Part shown: in pieces, positions 9,285 through 19,600 of the stretch
Position numbering within the stretch: position 1 is the first letter of the stretch
How the letters are laid out: every line of letters starts with the position of its first letter
NCBI GenBank assembly: GCA_041743125.1
Contig: JBGTNK010000045.1
Location: forward strand, 18,022-82,021
Reading direction: 5' to 3'
DNA from: Terrimonas_B sp041743125
Lineage (GTDB): Bacteria > Bacteroidota > Bacteroidia > Chitinophagales > Chitinophagaceae
Length of the DNA stretch: 64,000 bases
Translations under genes and position numbers: made by a program
The notes under the pieces: model-generated
What the model saw: only the letters and a program-made list of their open reading frames with translations
Databases searched by the model: none
What the model was told of the DNA's origin: nothing

Positions 9285-9986
9285 TTACAGGAGATGAGAA
9301 TTAGGGATAATATTTAAGAAAGCCTGTAAATTGGCGCTGTAGTTTTTCTTATTCAGCTTAAAATAAAAAGCTCCTTTTTTTGAACCTACTTTGTCTTTAT
9401 CTCCCTGTTTAATAAGGAGTTTGGTTGATAAAACTTTGCGGCTGAAATTTCTCTTATCAAAAGTGGTTTCAAATACTGATTCATATAAAGTTTGCAATTG
9501 GGGAAGAGTGAATTTTTGGGGCAATAATTCAAATAACAAAGGATGGTGGGCCGCTTTGTACCTGATCTTTTCTTTTGCCAGCCTTACCATTTCGCGGTGA
9601 TCAAAAATCAGGCTGGGAATTTTACTCAGGGGAAACCATTCAGGATGATATTGGTCGGTCAATTGTTTTTCATATTTATGTGTATCAATAAGAGCAAAGT
9701 AAGTAATGGATATAGTTCGTTCAATGGGATCCCGCTCCGGATGGCTAAATGTTTGCAATTGCTCAAGGTAAACTCCTTCCAGCCCGGTAAGGCTTTTCAG
9801 GATCCTGTTTGCGGCTCCATCTGAACTTTCATTCCGCTGTACGAAACCACCCATCAGACTCCATTTATTTTTTTCGGGTTCAAATCCGCGGTGGATTAAT
9901 AGTAGGTTTATTGTAGCCCCGTCAAATCCAAAGATTATGCAATCTACAGCAACCAGTAATCTTGCCTGATTTTGGTATTTTGTCAT
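9285..9986 (-). CDS. araR: Nudix-family transcriptional regulator, AraR-like
   Basis: A 233-residue protein with an N-terminal Nudix-like domain (about 1-150) and a C-terminal winged-helix part (about 155-230, with FTLPQLQTLYESVF). This is the architecture of the NrtR/AraR group, in which a Nudix fold serves as a sugar-sensing domain; the Bacteroidetes AraR of this type controls arabinose genes. The Nudix box is degenerate: Gly47 and Glu53 remain, but the REUXEE core reads RILKSL (61-66), lacking the metal-binding glutamates, so hydrolase activity is unlikely. It reads in the same direction as the araB operon, directly upstream. The gene symbol rests on architecture and neighbourhood. Confidence 0.85.
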   Translation of the reverse strand: MTKYQNQARLLVAVDCIIFGFDGATINLLLIHRGFEPEKNKWSLMGGFVQRNESSDGAANRILKSLTGLEGVYLEQLQTFSHPERDPIERTISITYFALIDTHKYEKQLTDQYHPEWFPLSKIPSLIFDHREMVRLAKEKIRYKAAHHPLLFELLPQKFTLPQLQTLYESVFETTFDKRNFSRKVLSTKLLIKQGDKDKVGSKKGAFYFKLNKKNYSANLQAFLNIIPNSHLL

Positions 9987-10249
9987 AATAAAATTCCTGC
10001 TTTTATTTCGTCTTATTTCCTAAGGTAATTTCATAAAACTACATTGAGGTTTTCAATTTCAGGTAATTATTTATTTTTTATTGGGACTTTTTTTGTGAAT
10101 TATTGTGATAATGCGGAAACAAAGGTTATCAGAATTTTTTCAAAAATTTCGGTAAAAATTATATTTTATAAAAGTAATAATTGAATTTATCCTGTCATCA
10201 GCTTTGTTCAAATCTATACTGACTAACCTAATTTGAAAGAAAGGCTTGA

Positions 10250-10609
10250 ATAAGATTAATCCGGTCCTTATCTGTAATTCCCGCCTTGAGTAATGGCCGT
10301 TCTTTGGCAGGCGTGGATGATCTTTATGCTTCAGCTGTATTGGATAAACAGGCAAACGAGGTCATTATTAAGATTGTTAATAGTTTGGAATCAGGAAAAG
10401 TTGTAAGTTTTAAATTGGAAGGAGTAAAAAATGTGGGGAGAGAAGCGAACATTACCATCTTAACTGCCATTTCACCAGATGCAGTAAATAGTATTGAAAA
10501 GCCGTGGGCGGTTAGCCCGGTTGTAAAGACTATGGCAGTGAAAAGAAAGAAAATGGATGTTACCCTTCAGGGAAATTCATTTACGGTTATCCGGATACCT
10601 GTAAAATAA
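10250..10609 (+). pseudogene. Remnant of a GH51 alpha-L-arabinofuranosidase (C-terminal end only)
   Basis: About 119 codons that resemble only the C-terminal beta-sandwich of GH51 alpha-L-arabinofuranosidases, including LYASAVLDKQANEVIIKIVN and the closing FTVIRIPVK. The frame is open from just after a stop at 10247-10249. Matching residues begin before any plausible start codon (a TTG at 10286 is the first), and no catalytic domain exists upstream. It therefore looks like the surviving tail of a deleted gene. It reads rightward, upstream of and divergent from araR, where an arabinosidase gene would make sense. A domain-only functional protein cannot be excluded but has no obvious start. Confidence 0.65.
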
Positions 10610-10666
10610 TGATGAGTTAACCGGATAGATATAATCAGAAAGTTTACAAACTGTTTTCCCTTTGAA

Positions 10667-11311
10667 TTATAATTCTATTTCATCATAGTGGCTAATAAAT
10701 GCAGCTACATTTTGAAAATTGGAAAAATCTTCTTTATTGTGCAAGGTGGTTATCACTACGCAATCCATACCGGCCCGCTGGGCTGATTCCACACCTTTGG
10801 GTACATCTTCAAATACCAGGCATTCTGTTGCGGACACTCCCAATGTTTCAGCGCAGCTGAGCCAGGTTTCCGGGTCAGGTTTGCTTTTTGTTACCTGGTC
10901 AGCACTGACGAGGGCTTCAAAATAATGCCTGATGCCAAGCCCGTCTACAACAAAGTCAACATTGTACATGATGGCCGCCGTACCGATTGCCATTTTTATT
11001 CCGGCCTTCCTGGATTGTTTCAAAAAATCATCAAGGCCTTTAATTAATTTCAACTGCGGCCGGTAGTCTTCCTGGTATTTTTGTTCTTTTGCCAGCCCAA
11101 TCTTATTTTTTTCCTCCCTACTAAAACGCCCGGGGAATATGCGTTCCAGTATCTCCTCATTTTTGCCATAACATTCTTTTTTCATTTTCTCCATGCTCAT
11201 ATCAGCGCCTAATCCATTCATCACCTTGTGCCATGCTTCAATGTGATAGGGCATATCATTGATCATGGTTCCGTTCAGGTCGAATAAGAATGCTTTATAC
11301 CGGGTAAACAT
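10667..11311 (-). CDS. HAD-superfamily hydrolase, beta-phosphoglucomutase-like
   Basis: A 214-residue cytoplasmic HAD subfamily IA protein with a helical cap domain. Motif I is FLFDLNGT: the nucleophile Asp11 is present, but the usual second aspartate (DxD) is Asn13. Motif II is the threonine in IGTAA, motif III is the lysine in KSKPDPETW, and motif IV is FEDVPKGVESAQRAGM. The cap and motifs are closest to beta-phosphoglucomutase and sugar-phosphate phosphatases. Loss of the general acid/base residue at position 13 could slow or alter phosphate transfer, so activity is uncertain. It reads leftward, ending 57 bases from the GH51 remnant. Confidence 0.88.
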   Translation of the reverse strand: MFTRYKAFLFDLNGTMINDMPYHIEAWHKVMNGLGADMSMEKMKKECYGKNEEILERIFPGRFSREEKNKIGLAKEQKYQEDYRPQLKLIKGLDDFLKQSRKAGIKMAIGTAAIMYNVDFVVDGLGIRHYFEALVSADQVTKSKPDPETWLSCAETLGVSATECLVFEDVPKGVESAQRAGMDCVVITTLHNKEDFSNFQNVAAFISHYDEIEL

Positions 11312-11836
11312 TTTTTATTTTATTGTTTGTGCGCAAATTTCGGGTAATTGGATTTGTTAATCGGGGGCATTAGGGAATAATAATAGAAGTGGCTATTAAT
11401 TGGAAAGAAGGAAAGGCGTGTCGGAAACAACGAACCCCTGTTCGTCCTTTCATGCTAAATTTTTGGTCGGCCCCGGATGTATTTTTATTGGATAATTATT
11501 TTTTTGTTAGTGCAAATTATCCTACATTTAATTTTAATTGTTAAAACGACACTTTAAAATTGTTTAACAATTTTTCCTTTAGCCAGAATTTTTTTAAACG
11601 ACTGCTGTATGAATACCACAAATTCTTCCTTTTCCCAAAGAACAGTTTTTGCCGTAATTCCCCCTGCAAAAAGATATGCTTCTTTTTTTCACCCGGGTAG
11701 TAGATCCTTTTGTTTATTACCAAAACGACAACGGACCTGTAGCAGGGCCCCTGATTAAGCTCTTCTGCACGTTCACCAACAACAGGACTTAAGATAATTT
11801 CCAAAAAATAATCCTTTCATTAATAATCCAAAGTTT
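11312..11836. other. Long intergenic region upstream of the susC gene
   Basis: 525 bases between the divergent HAD gene and susC. Visible structures are a perfect hairpin (ACGAAC, 4-base loop, GTTCGT) at 11430-11445 and an 8-base inverted repeat at 11490-11522. A short leftward open frame (11541-11804) shows no signal, domain or start context and is not called. The promoters of both flanking genes must lie here. Confidence 0.4.
11490..11522. promoter_or_regulatory. Inverted repeat upstream of susC
   Basis: GGATAATT and AATTATCC form a perfect inverted repeat with a 17-base spacer, about 315 bases before the susC start. The spacing suits a dimeric regulator. No regulator gene is adjacent, so the assignment is tentative. 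Confidence 0.3.
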
Positions 11837-14808
11837 ATGCTTATGAGTCATTACCTGGCAAAAACGTTTAAGTATGTATCCATACTTATTCTTGTTTTAT
11901 TTTTAAGTAACACACTTTTTGCTCAAATAAGTGTAAGGGGAAAAGTAACTGATAATGCCAATCAGCCTTTGCCTATGGTTTCGGTAACGGTTAAAGAAAC
12001 CTCAGCCGGAACTACAACAAACCTTGAAGGGGAATTCACTTTAACAGTACCCAGTCAAAAATCAGTACTCATTTTTTCTTATATAGGATTTCCTACGCAA
12101 CAGGTGACAGTGGGAAACCAAACAACTATCAATCTTGCCTTATCACCCAATGCCGGGCAATTAAATGAAGTAGTGGTAACGGGTTACGGAACCCAGAAAA
12201 GAGGGAAGTTACCAGTGCCATTACAACGGTCAATGCAGAACAATTTAATAAAGGAAATATAAGTGACGTGACCCAATTGCTACAAGGCAAAGTGGCTGGC
12301 TTATCCATATCAAGGCCCGGCGGCAATCCAAACGGCGGCTTTACAATCCGCTTGCGTGGTCTTTCAACCTTAGGAGCTAATACATCTCCATTGATAGTAG
12401 TTGATGGACAAGTTGGTGCTGATATCAATACGGTTGATCCCAACGATATTCAAAGTATAGATGTTTTGAAAGACGCAGCCTCGGCAGCCATTTATGGTAC
12501 ACGGGGTTCTTCAGGTGTTATCATTATTACCACAAAAAAAGGTGGCAGGATTCCGGTTATTTCTTATAACGGAAGTGTTACTTCTGAGGTTCCCGGCGAA
12601 TTTATCCCGCACATGAATGCCGCTGAGTATAAGGCGGCAGGAGGCAAAGATTTAGGCTCCAATACGGATTGGAATAAAGCTATTACAAGAACTGCCCTCT
12701 CTCATATTCATAATGTTTCATTCTCCGGGGGAAATGGCAGTGGTACATCCTACATTGCATCTGTTAATTACAGGGAAGCCCAGGGCGTTTCTATAAGAAC
12801 CGGATTTAACCAGGTTAACGGGCATATGAACCTGACGCAAAGGGCGATGAAAGACAAACTTAATTTTACATTAGATGTAACGGCTACCCAACGGGCATCA
12901 AAGTTTGGATTTGACAGGGCCTATCAATATGCAACCATATTTAATCCTACTGCGCCGCTTCGCACTACTGATGCCCCCGGTTCTGGCGGGCTCAATTTAA
13001 CAGGAAGTGGTTATGTAGAACAAAATTTTGTAGAATATGCAAACCCGCTTGCCGTACTGGAACAAAATACAAACCAGGGTACTCTAAAAAGGATGAACAT
13101 AAATACTACTGTCAGTTATGAAATTATTCGCGGACTGAAATTCCTGGTACGGTATGCGCAACAAAATTCCAGCAATTTCCGCTGGGCTTATCTTCCTAAA
13201 ACCTCTTTTGATTCACGTATCATAGAAGGAAACAGGAGCGGCTTCTCCGCTAATGGCCTGGCGAGAAAGCAGGATGATGAGACCTATTCTCGTTTGGTGG
13301 AGAACACTCTTTCTTACGATAGGAAAATATTCAGTGACGTAAATTTATCGGCGGTAGCAGGATATTCTTACCAGGCATTTACAAATAGCGGACTTTATGT
13401 AAGGGCAGGAGATTTTTTATCTGATGTAAATTCTGAAAATATATTCAATGCCGGTGATATTAAAAATGGTAGGGCGGTTGCTTCCAGTTATAAAAACGGC
13501 TCCAGGCTAATTGCATTTTTTGGAAGAGCAAATCTTAATTACAAAGACCTGGCGTTTTTATCAGCAAGTCTTAGAAGAGAAGGATCCACCCAGTTTGGTG
13601 AAAATAATAAATGGGGAATGTTTCCTGCGGTAAGTGCCGGACTTGATATAAGCAGGATCACAGACATAGCACATGTAAACTCTCTTAAACTCAGAGGCAG
13701 TTATGGAATTACCGGTGCTTTGCCTCCCAATTCTTATTTATCGCAATTCTTATACGGTCCCACAGGAAGTTCCTTTTTATACAACGGCGGTTATATCCCC
13801 TCCTATGCACCAACACAAAATGCTAACCCGGATTTGAAATGGGAAAGAAAAGCGGAGTTTGACATAGGCCTTGATTTTGTTTTGTTTAACAACCGTTTAA
13901 CCGGAAGCATGGATTATTACAAGCGTAAAACATCTGATCTTTTATTTAATGCTACCGTGCCAGTACCTCCTAATCCTACTGACAGAAAGTGGATGAATAT
14001 AGGAACGTTGGAAAACAAAGGTTTTGAATTTGTATTAGGATATGATGTTTTCAAAAACAATGATTTTGACTGGAATACCTCGCTAAATTTTTCAACATTT
14101 AATATTACGCTAGCCGAGTTAAATAAGAATTTGGCAGGTACAGTTATAGGGGCAAGTAACTTAGGTTCACCAGGGCAGGAACAAACCCAGATAACCCGGG
14201 CCGTTGAAGGAGAAAAGATCGGTATCATATGGGGTCCTATTTATAAAGGCCTGGATCCTAATGGTAAATTTTTGTTTGATGATGGCACCGGAAAGGACGT
14301 GCTTAGTGATGGTTTTAAAACAAAAATTGGAAATGGCCTTCCTAAGTTTGAATTAGGCTTCACCAATACTTTTAGGTACAAAAATTTTGATCTTAATTTC
14401 TTTTTACGCGGTTCCTTTGGTCATGATATCGTAAATACCTATCGTGCTTTCTTTGAAAATTCAACACCTTCCAATATTGCCAGCTATAATGTAGTAACAA
14501 CTAAATATTTTAATCCGGCTTTAAAATCTCAACCAAGCTTCAGCAGTCTTTTTGTAGAAAAAGGTGATTTTGTAAAATTAGATAATGCAACTCTTGGATA
14601 CACATTCAATTTTAATAAAGACGGAATCATAAAGGGGTTAAGGGCATACATCAATGGTCAAAATCTGTTTATCATTACTGATTATACAGGCGTAGATCCG
14701 GAAGTAAGGTATAGCTATGGAGGCAATGTATTGGCACCCGGGGTTGATGCCAGGGATACCTGGGTGTATACCCGTTCTTACACATTTGGTGTAAATCTGA
14801 AATTTTAA
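11837..14808 (+). pseudogene. SusC-like TonB-dependent outer-membrane transporter with a frameshift
   Basis: SusC proteins import oligosaccharides across the outer membrane with a SusD partner. The first frame gives a signal peptide (cut near LFA-Q), a carboxypeptidase-like regulatory domain (ISVRGKVTDNANQPLPMVSV) and the start of the plug (LNEVVVTGYGTQKRG). The frame then breaks at a GGG run at 12203-12205. In the other frame the protein resumes exactly as expected: EVTSAITTVNAEQFNKGNIS, then LLQGKVAGLSISRPGG, the DVLKDAASAAIYG plug motif and a full barrel ending in FGVNLKF. One missing G explains everything; restored, the protein would be about 990 residues. It may be a real pseudogene, a phase-variable state or a sequencing error. 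Start is 11837 or the ATG at 11843. Confidence 0.85.
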
Positions 14809-14839
14809 TCGTAATTAATTCATCAATCAAAAAATTGAT

Positions 14840-16447
14840 ATGAAAATTTTATTTCCGACAAAATTCTTGCTGATAGGGGTGCTTTTAATGGGATCCTGTA
14901 CAAAATTGGATGAAAAAAAGGTACTCTATGATACGGCCACGAGTCAGAATTTTGGTCAAACAGATGCAGAAATAGTGTCACTACTGGCTGCAGCCTACAC
15001 AAACCTGTATGGAAGTTTTGGCGCTGATGGTAACATTATGCGGGTGCAGGAAGTTCCAACAGATGAAATAGTGGTTCCTCAACGCGGACCAGACTGGGGA
15101 GATGGTGGTCACTGGATCCGTTTAAAAAGACATACTACGGTTCCTGCAGATGCAGGACCAGGAAATACCTGGGCGTTTTTGTTCAGGGGGGTTAATAATT
15201 GCAACAGGGTACTTTCTATCCTGGAGCCGTTAGGCACTTCTTCTTCTGCAAAGTTTATTGCCGAACTAAAAGCATTAAGAGCTATCTATTATTACTGGCT
15301 TGTTGATCTGTTTGGTAATGTTCCAATCAGCACAGACTTTACAAAAACAGATCCGCCTCCAAACAACACACGCAAAGAGGTATATAATTTTATTGAGAAG
15401 GAATTAACAGATGCCCTGCCTGAATTACAAAAAACAGGACCCAATGATAATGCCACTTACGGTAGGGTAAATTATTATACAGCACAGGCGGTACTGGCTA
15501 AGTTATACCTGAATGCGGAAGTCTTTAGTGGCACAGCCCAATGGGATAAAACGATCGCTGCCTGCGATGACATTATTAATTCTGGCAAATTCGCTTTAAT
15601 GCCCAATTACCGGGACAACTTCAGTAAGAACAATAAAGGTTCTACCGAGTTTATTTGGGTAATACCTTATGATGAAATTCAGGCTACAGGCTTTAATCTC
15701 CCGCACCAGACCCTTCACATGGCGGAACAAGCTACATGGAACATGGGCGCCCAACCCTGGAATGGCTGGGCCAGCGTACAGGAATTTTACAATTCATATA
15801 TAGACCCGGTACAGAATCCGGGTCCCCAGGGTACTGTGGTAGGCACAGATCCTAAGGGCACACTGGTAACGGGAACCGTTGATAAAAGATTAACCAATTT
15901 TATTGTCGGAAAAATATATGGTGCCGATGGCGTTAGTCCCCTGAATGACGCAGGTGCTGATGCATCTGACCCTGATGGTCCGCAAATAAACCATACTCCA
16001 TATATTAATGAGCTGGAGCCAGCGGCCTGGAGACAATCTGGTGCCAGGATAGGAAAGTATGAATTTTATAAAGGAATGACAGGTCAGTTAAGTAATGATT
16101 GGGTTTTATTCCGCTATGCAGACATACTCCTTACCAAGGCTGAAGCATTGGCCAGAAAGGCGAATAGCTGGAATGAAGCCACATCTCTTGCAATCGTCAA
16201 CCAGATAAGAACAATACATGGTGGCGTTACTCCTTATGCAACCATGACGGCTGCTACTTTTTTGGCTGAAAGAGGCAGGGAGATGTTTTTTGAAGCTACC
16301 AGGAGGCAGGACATGATTCGCTTTGGAATATATAATAGCGCCTTTATGTTCCACCCGGCGGATGGAAGTGCCCATGTTAATTTATTTCCAATCCCTGAAA
16401 GTGTGATCAATGCCAATAAAAATTTAAAACAAAATCCGGGTTATTGA
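14840..16447 (+). CDS. SusD/RagB-like glycan-binding lipoprotein
   Basis: SusD proteins sit on the cell surface as lids over SusC transporters and bind the glycan. This one has 535 residues and a lipoprotein signal with Cys20 (LMGSC). Family hallmarks are the helical TPR-like core, the conserved KALRAIYYYWLVDLFGNVPI stretch around residue 150, and the C-terminal part with RYADILLTKAEAL and ERGREMFFEATRRQDMIRFG. It begins 31 bases after the susC stop, so the pair is co-transcribed. The gene is intact even though its partner is frameshifted. The substrate cannot be read from sequence. Confidence 0.95.
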   Translation: MKILFPTKFLLIGVLLMGSCTKLDEKKVLYDTATSQNFGQTDAEIVSLLAAAYTNLYGSFGADGNIMRVQEVPTDEIVVPQRGPDWGDGGHWIRLKRHTTVPADAGPGNTWAFLFRGVNNCNRVLSILEPLGTSSSAKFIAELKALRAIYYYWLVDLFGNVPISTDFTKTDPPPNNTRKEVYNFIEKELTDALPELQKTGPNDNATYGRVNYYTAQAVLAKLYLNAEVFSGTAQWDKTIAACDDIINSGKFALMPNYRDNFSKNNKGSTEFIWVIPYDEIQATGFNLPHQTLHMAEQATWNMGAQPWNGWASVQEFYNSYIDPVQNPGPQGTVVGTDPKGTLVTGTVDKRLTNFIVGKIYGADGVSPLNDAGADASDPDGPQINHTPYINELEPAAWRQSGARIGKYEFYKGMTGQLSNDWVLFRYADILLTKAEALARKANSWNEATSLAIVNQIRTIHGGVTPYATMTAATFLAERGREMFFEATRRQDMIRFGIYNSAFMFHPADGSAHVNLFPIPESVINANKNLKQNPGY

Positions 16448-16483
16448 TTTCATCCTGAGATGAATCCCGCTGGATAGATTATA

Positions 16484-16516
16484 GGAATGCAAAAAATTAC
16501 TTTTTGCATTCCTTTC
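16484..16516 (+). terminator. Terminator after susD
   Basis: A perfect 12-base stem (16484-16495 with 16501-16512) with a 5-base loop, followed by a T-rich stretch. It lies 37 bases after the susD stop and probably ends or attenuates the susCD transcript before the large ASPIC gene. Confidence 0.75.
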
Positions 16517-16645
16517 ATTTTAAGTCAATTTTGATTTCTGCAACAACTTTTTGATTTTTAGTAAAAGGGTACCCGGATCTTAAATAGCTTACAACTTCAT
16601 TCATTTTATAACCATTGACCCCGGTTTTTTTTGTGCGTAAAGATT

Positions 16646-19600
16646 ATGATGTTACCTGTTATTACAAAAAGGATAATCTACTTATTATATAATAGAGTTT
16701 GCTACCTAAAACTGTTCATTGTCCTGGCAGCGTTTTATTCCTGTAAGCACACGGGATCAAAAAATAGTTTATTTACACTTCTTCCCTCATCCCAAACAGG
16801 TATTGACTTTTCTAACGATTTGTCTTACAACGAAGAATTTAATCCTTATACATTTCGTAATTTTTTTAATGGAGGTGGGGTGGCCATTGGCGATATAAAT
16901 AATGACGGATTAGCGGATATTTTTTTCTGTTCTAGTCAGCAATCAAATAAGCTTTTTCTAAATAAGGGAGATTTAAAATTTGAAGATATTACTATAGAAT
17001 CAGGTGTAGCATCAGATAGCGTATGGTCAACCGGCGTTACCATGGTGGATGTAAATGGCGATGGATGGATAGATATTTATGTTTGCAAGTCTGGTGAAAT
17101 AAAAAGCAGAAACCGCAGCAATTCGTTATATATTAATAATGGTCCATCTTCTTCAGGCCAGGTAACATTTTCTGAAAAAGCGAATGAATATGGCCTGGAT
17201 AATAAAGGACTTTCCACCCATGCGGCTTTTTTTGATTATGACAACGATGGAGACCTGGACTGTTACCTCCTTACCAACTCGTTTCGCTCAGTAGGTAATT
17301 ATGACATTGTTAAAGATCAGCGGACCATACCCGATTCGCTGGGAGGAAACAAACTTTATCGCAATGATGGAGTTCCCGTTTCACTCCCGTCTGGTGAACT
17401 GACCGGAGGCTTTGTGGATGTAACATACACAGCAGGTATATACAGCAGCATGATTGGATTTGGGTTGGGCGTTACCATATCAGATGTTAATAACGACGGC
17501 TGGCAGGACATTTATGTGTCCAATGATTTTTTTGAAAAGGATTATTTATACATAAATCAGCAGGATGGGAAATTTAAGGAAATGGGGGAAGAAAGTATCC
17601 GGGAGATGAGTATGAATTCCATGGGAGCCGATATCGCGGATATAAATAATGATGGTTTCTCTGAAATATATGTTACAGATATGTTTCCGCAAGAAGAAGG
17701 CCGGGTGAAAACAAAAACTGCATTTGAAAGCTGGGATAAATATCTATCCAATATAAATAATGGCTATTACAAACAATTTGTGCGGAACGCTTTGCAACTG
17801 AATGGTGGAGCATCAGGGAATTTGGAGGATAGGCAACATAAGAATGTTTGGTTCAGTGAGATCAGCCGGTATGCAAATGTATCTGCTACCGACTGGAGCT
17901 GGGGGGCATTGATTACGGATCTGGATAATGATGGTTACAAAGATATTTTTGTAGCCAATGGCATTTACAAGGACATCACTGACCAGGATTATATACAGTA
18001 CACAAATAATGCATATGCTGATATTCGTCAGCAAATCATCAATAAAGAAAAAAATATTATTACAAATCTCATTGATTTAATTCCTTCCAACCCCATACCC
18101 AATTATGCTTTTAGTAATAATGGCGACCTGACGTTTACCAATAAGGCGGGTGAATGGGGGTTGGCTGAACCTTCGTTTTCTAATGGTTCGGCTTATGGGG
18201 ACCTGGATAATGATGGGGATCTGGATTTGGTGGTGAACAATGTGAACATGCCATGTTTTGTGTATCGCAATGAGAGTGTGCAGCAGCACCCGGAGAATAA
18301 ATTTTTAAAAGTAACGCTGCAGGGAGAGGGGAAAAACAAATCGGGTATTGGCGCAAAAGTAACGGTTCATTATAATCATCGGCTTGCTTACCAGGAACAG
18401 ATGCCGATGCGTGGTTTTGAATCAACGGTAGACAGCCGTTTGAACTTTGGCCTGGGTAAAACGGAGAAGATAGATTCAGTAGTAGTAATATGGAATGGCG
18501 GGCAAAGAAGTATTTTAAAAGATGTGCAACCCAACCAGCAGTTAATTATTAAACAGGCCGGCGCTATAGCATCGGAAGGCTTCAATAAGCAACCGGTGGC
18601 TGCCACAGCGATCTTCACGCAGAGCAAAACAAACTACGGCCTTGACTTTATTCATAAAGAAAATGACTTTGTAGATTTTGACCGTGACCGGCTCATCTTT
18701 CACATGCTCTCTACGCAAGGTCCCCGAATGGCGCGGGGTGATGTGAACGGCGATGGCCGGGAAGATATTTATATAGGGGGAGCCAAAGACCAGGCGGGAG
18801 CCTTGTATGTTCAAAGCAAAGGGGGCAGTTTTATCAAAAGCAATGAAACCCTGCTGGCACAAGATGCAGTGAGTGAAGACACGGATGCCTTGTTTTTTGA
18901 TGCTGATGGAGATGGAGATCAGGATTTGTATGTATGCAGCGGTGGCAATGAGTTTTCCCCCAATGCCACGGCTTTAATAGACCGGTTATATATCAATGAT
19001 GGCAAAGGCGGGTATAGCAAATCTGCGCAGGTATTGCCATCTTATATATTTGAGAGCACCAGTTGTGTAAGGGCAGGGGATTATGACGGCGACAATGATA
19101 TGGATCTGTTTGTGGGCGTAAGGCTGACACCGTTCCGGTATGGATATCCGGGCAAGGGATATATATTAAACAACGATGGTAAAGGGGTCTTTACCGATGT
19201 AACAGAAAAAGTGGCGCCGGAACTTAAATTGGCGGGTATGGTGACCGATGCGGCATGGTTCGATTATGACAAGGACAATAAAGCCGACCTGGTGATAGCC
19301 GGAGAATACATGTCGGTAAAAATATTTCACAATGAAAACAATACCCTCAAAGAAACAACAGCGGCCGCGGGATTAAGCAAGACCAATGGCTGGTGGAACC
19401 GGCTGGTGATAGCAGATATAAACAACGATGGTTATCCCGATATCATCGGGGGCAATCATGGACTGAACTCGCGGTTCAAAGCATCGCAGGCAAAACCAGT
19501 AAGTATGTATGCGGGAGATTTTGCCAGTAATGGAACGGTGCAACAAATAGTAACCTGCTATAATGGTGACAGTTCCTACCCGATGCTTTTACGGCATGAC

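Noticed and set aside
11541..11804. A leftward open frame of 87 codons upstream of susC
   Set aside because: No signal peptide, domain or start context; it lies in a region better explained as promoter and leader of susC.
17557..18862. Several overlapping leftward open frames opposite the ASPIC gene
   Set aside because: They mirror the Asp/Asn-rich repeat codons and the GC-rich segment of the real gene, and none has a recognisable protein pattern.
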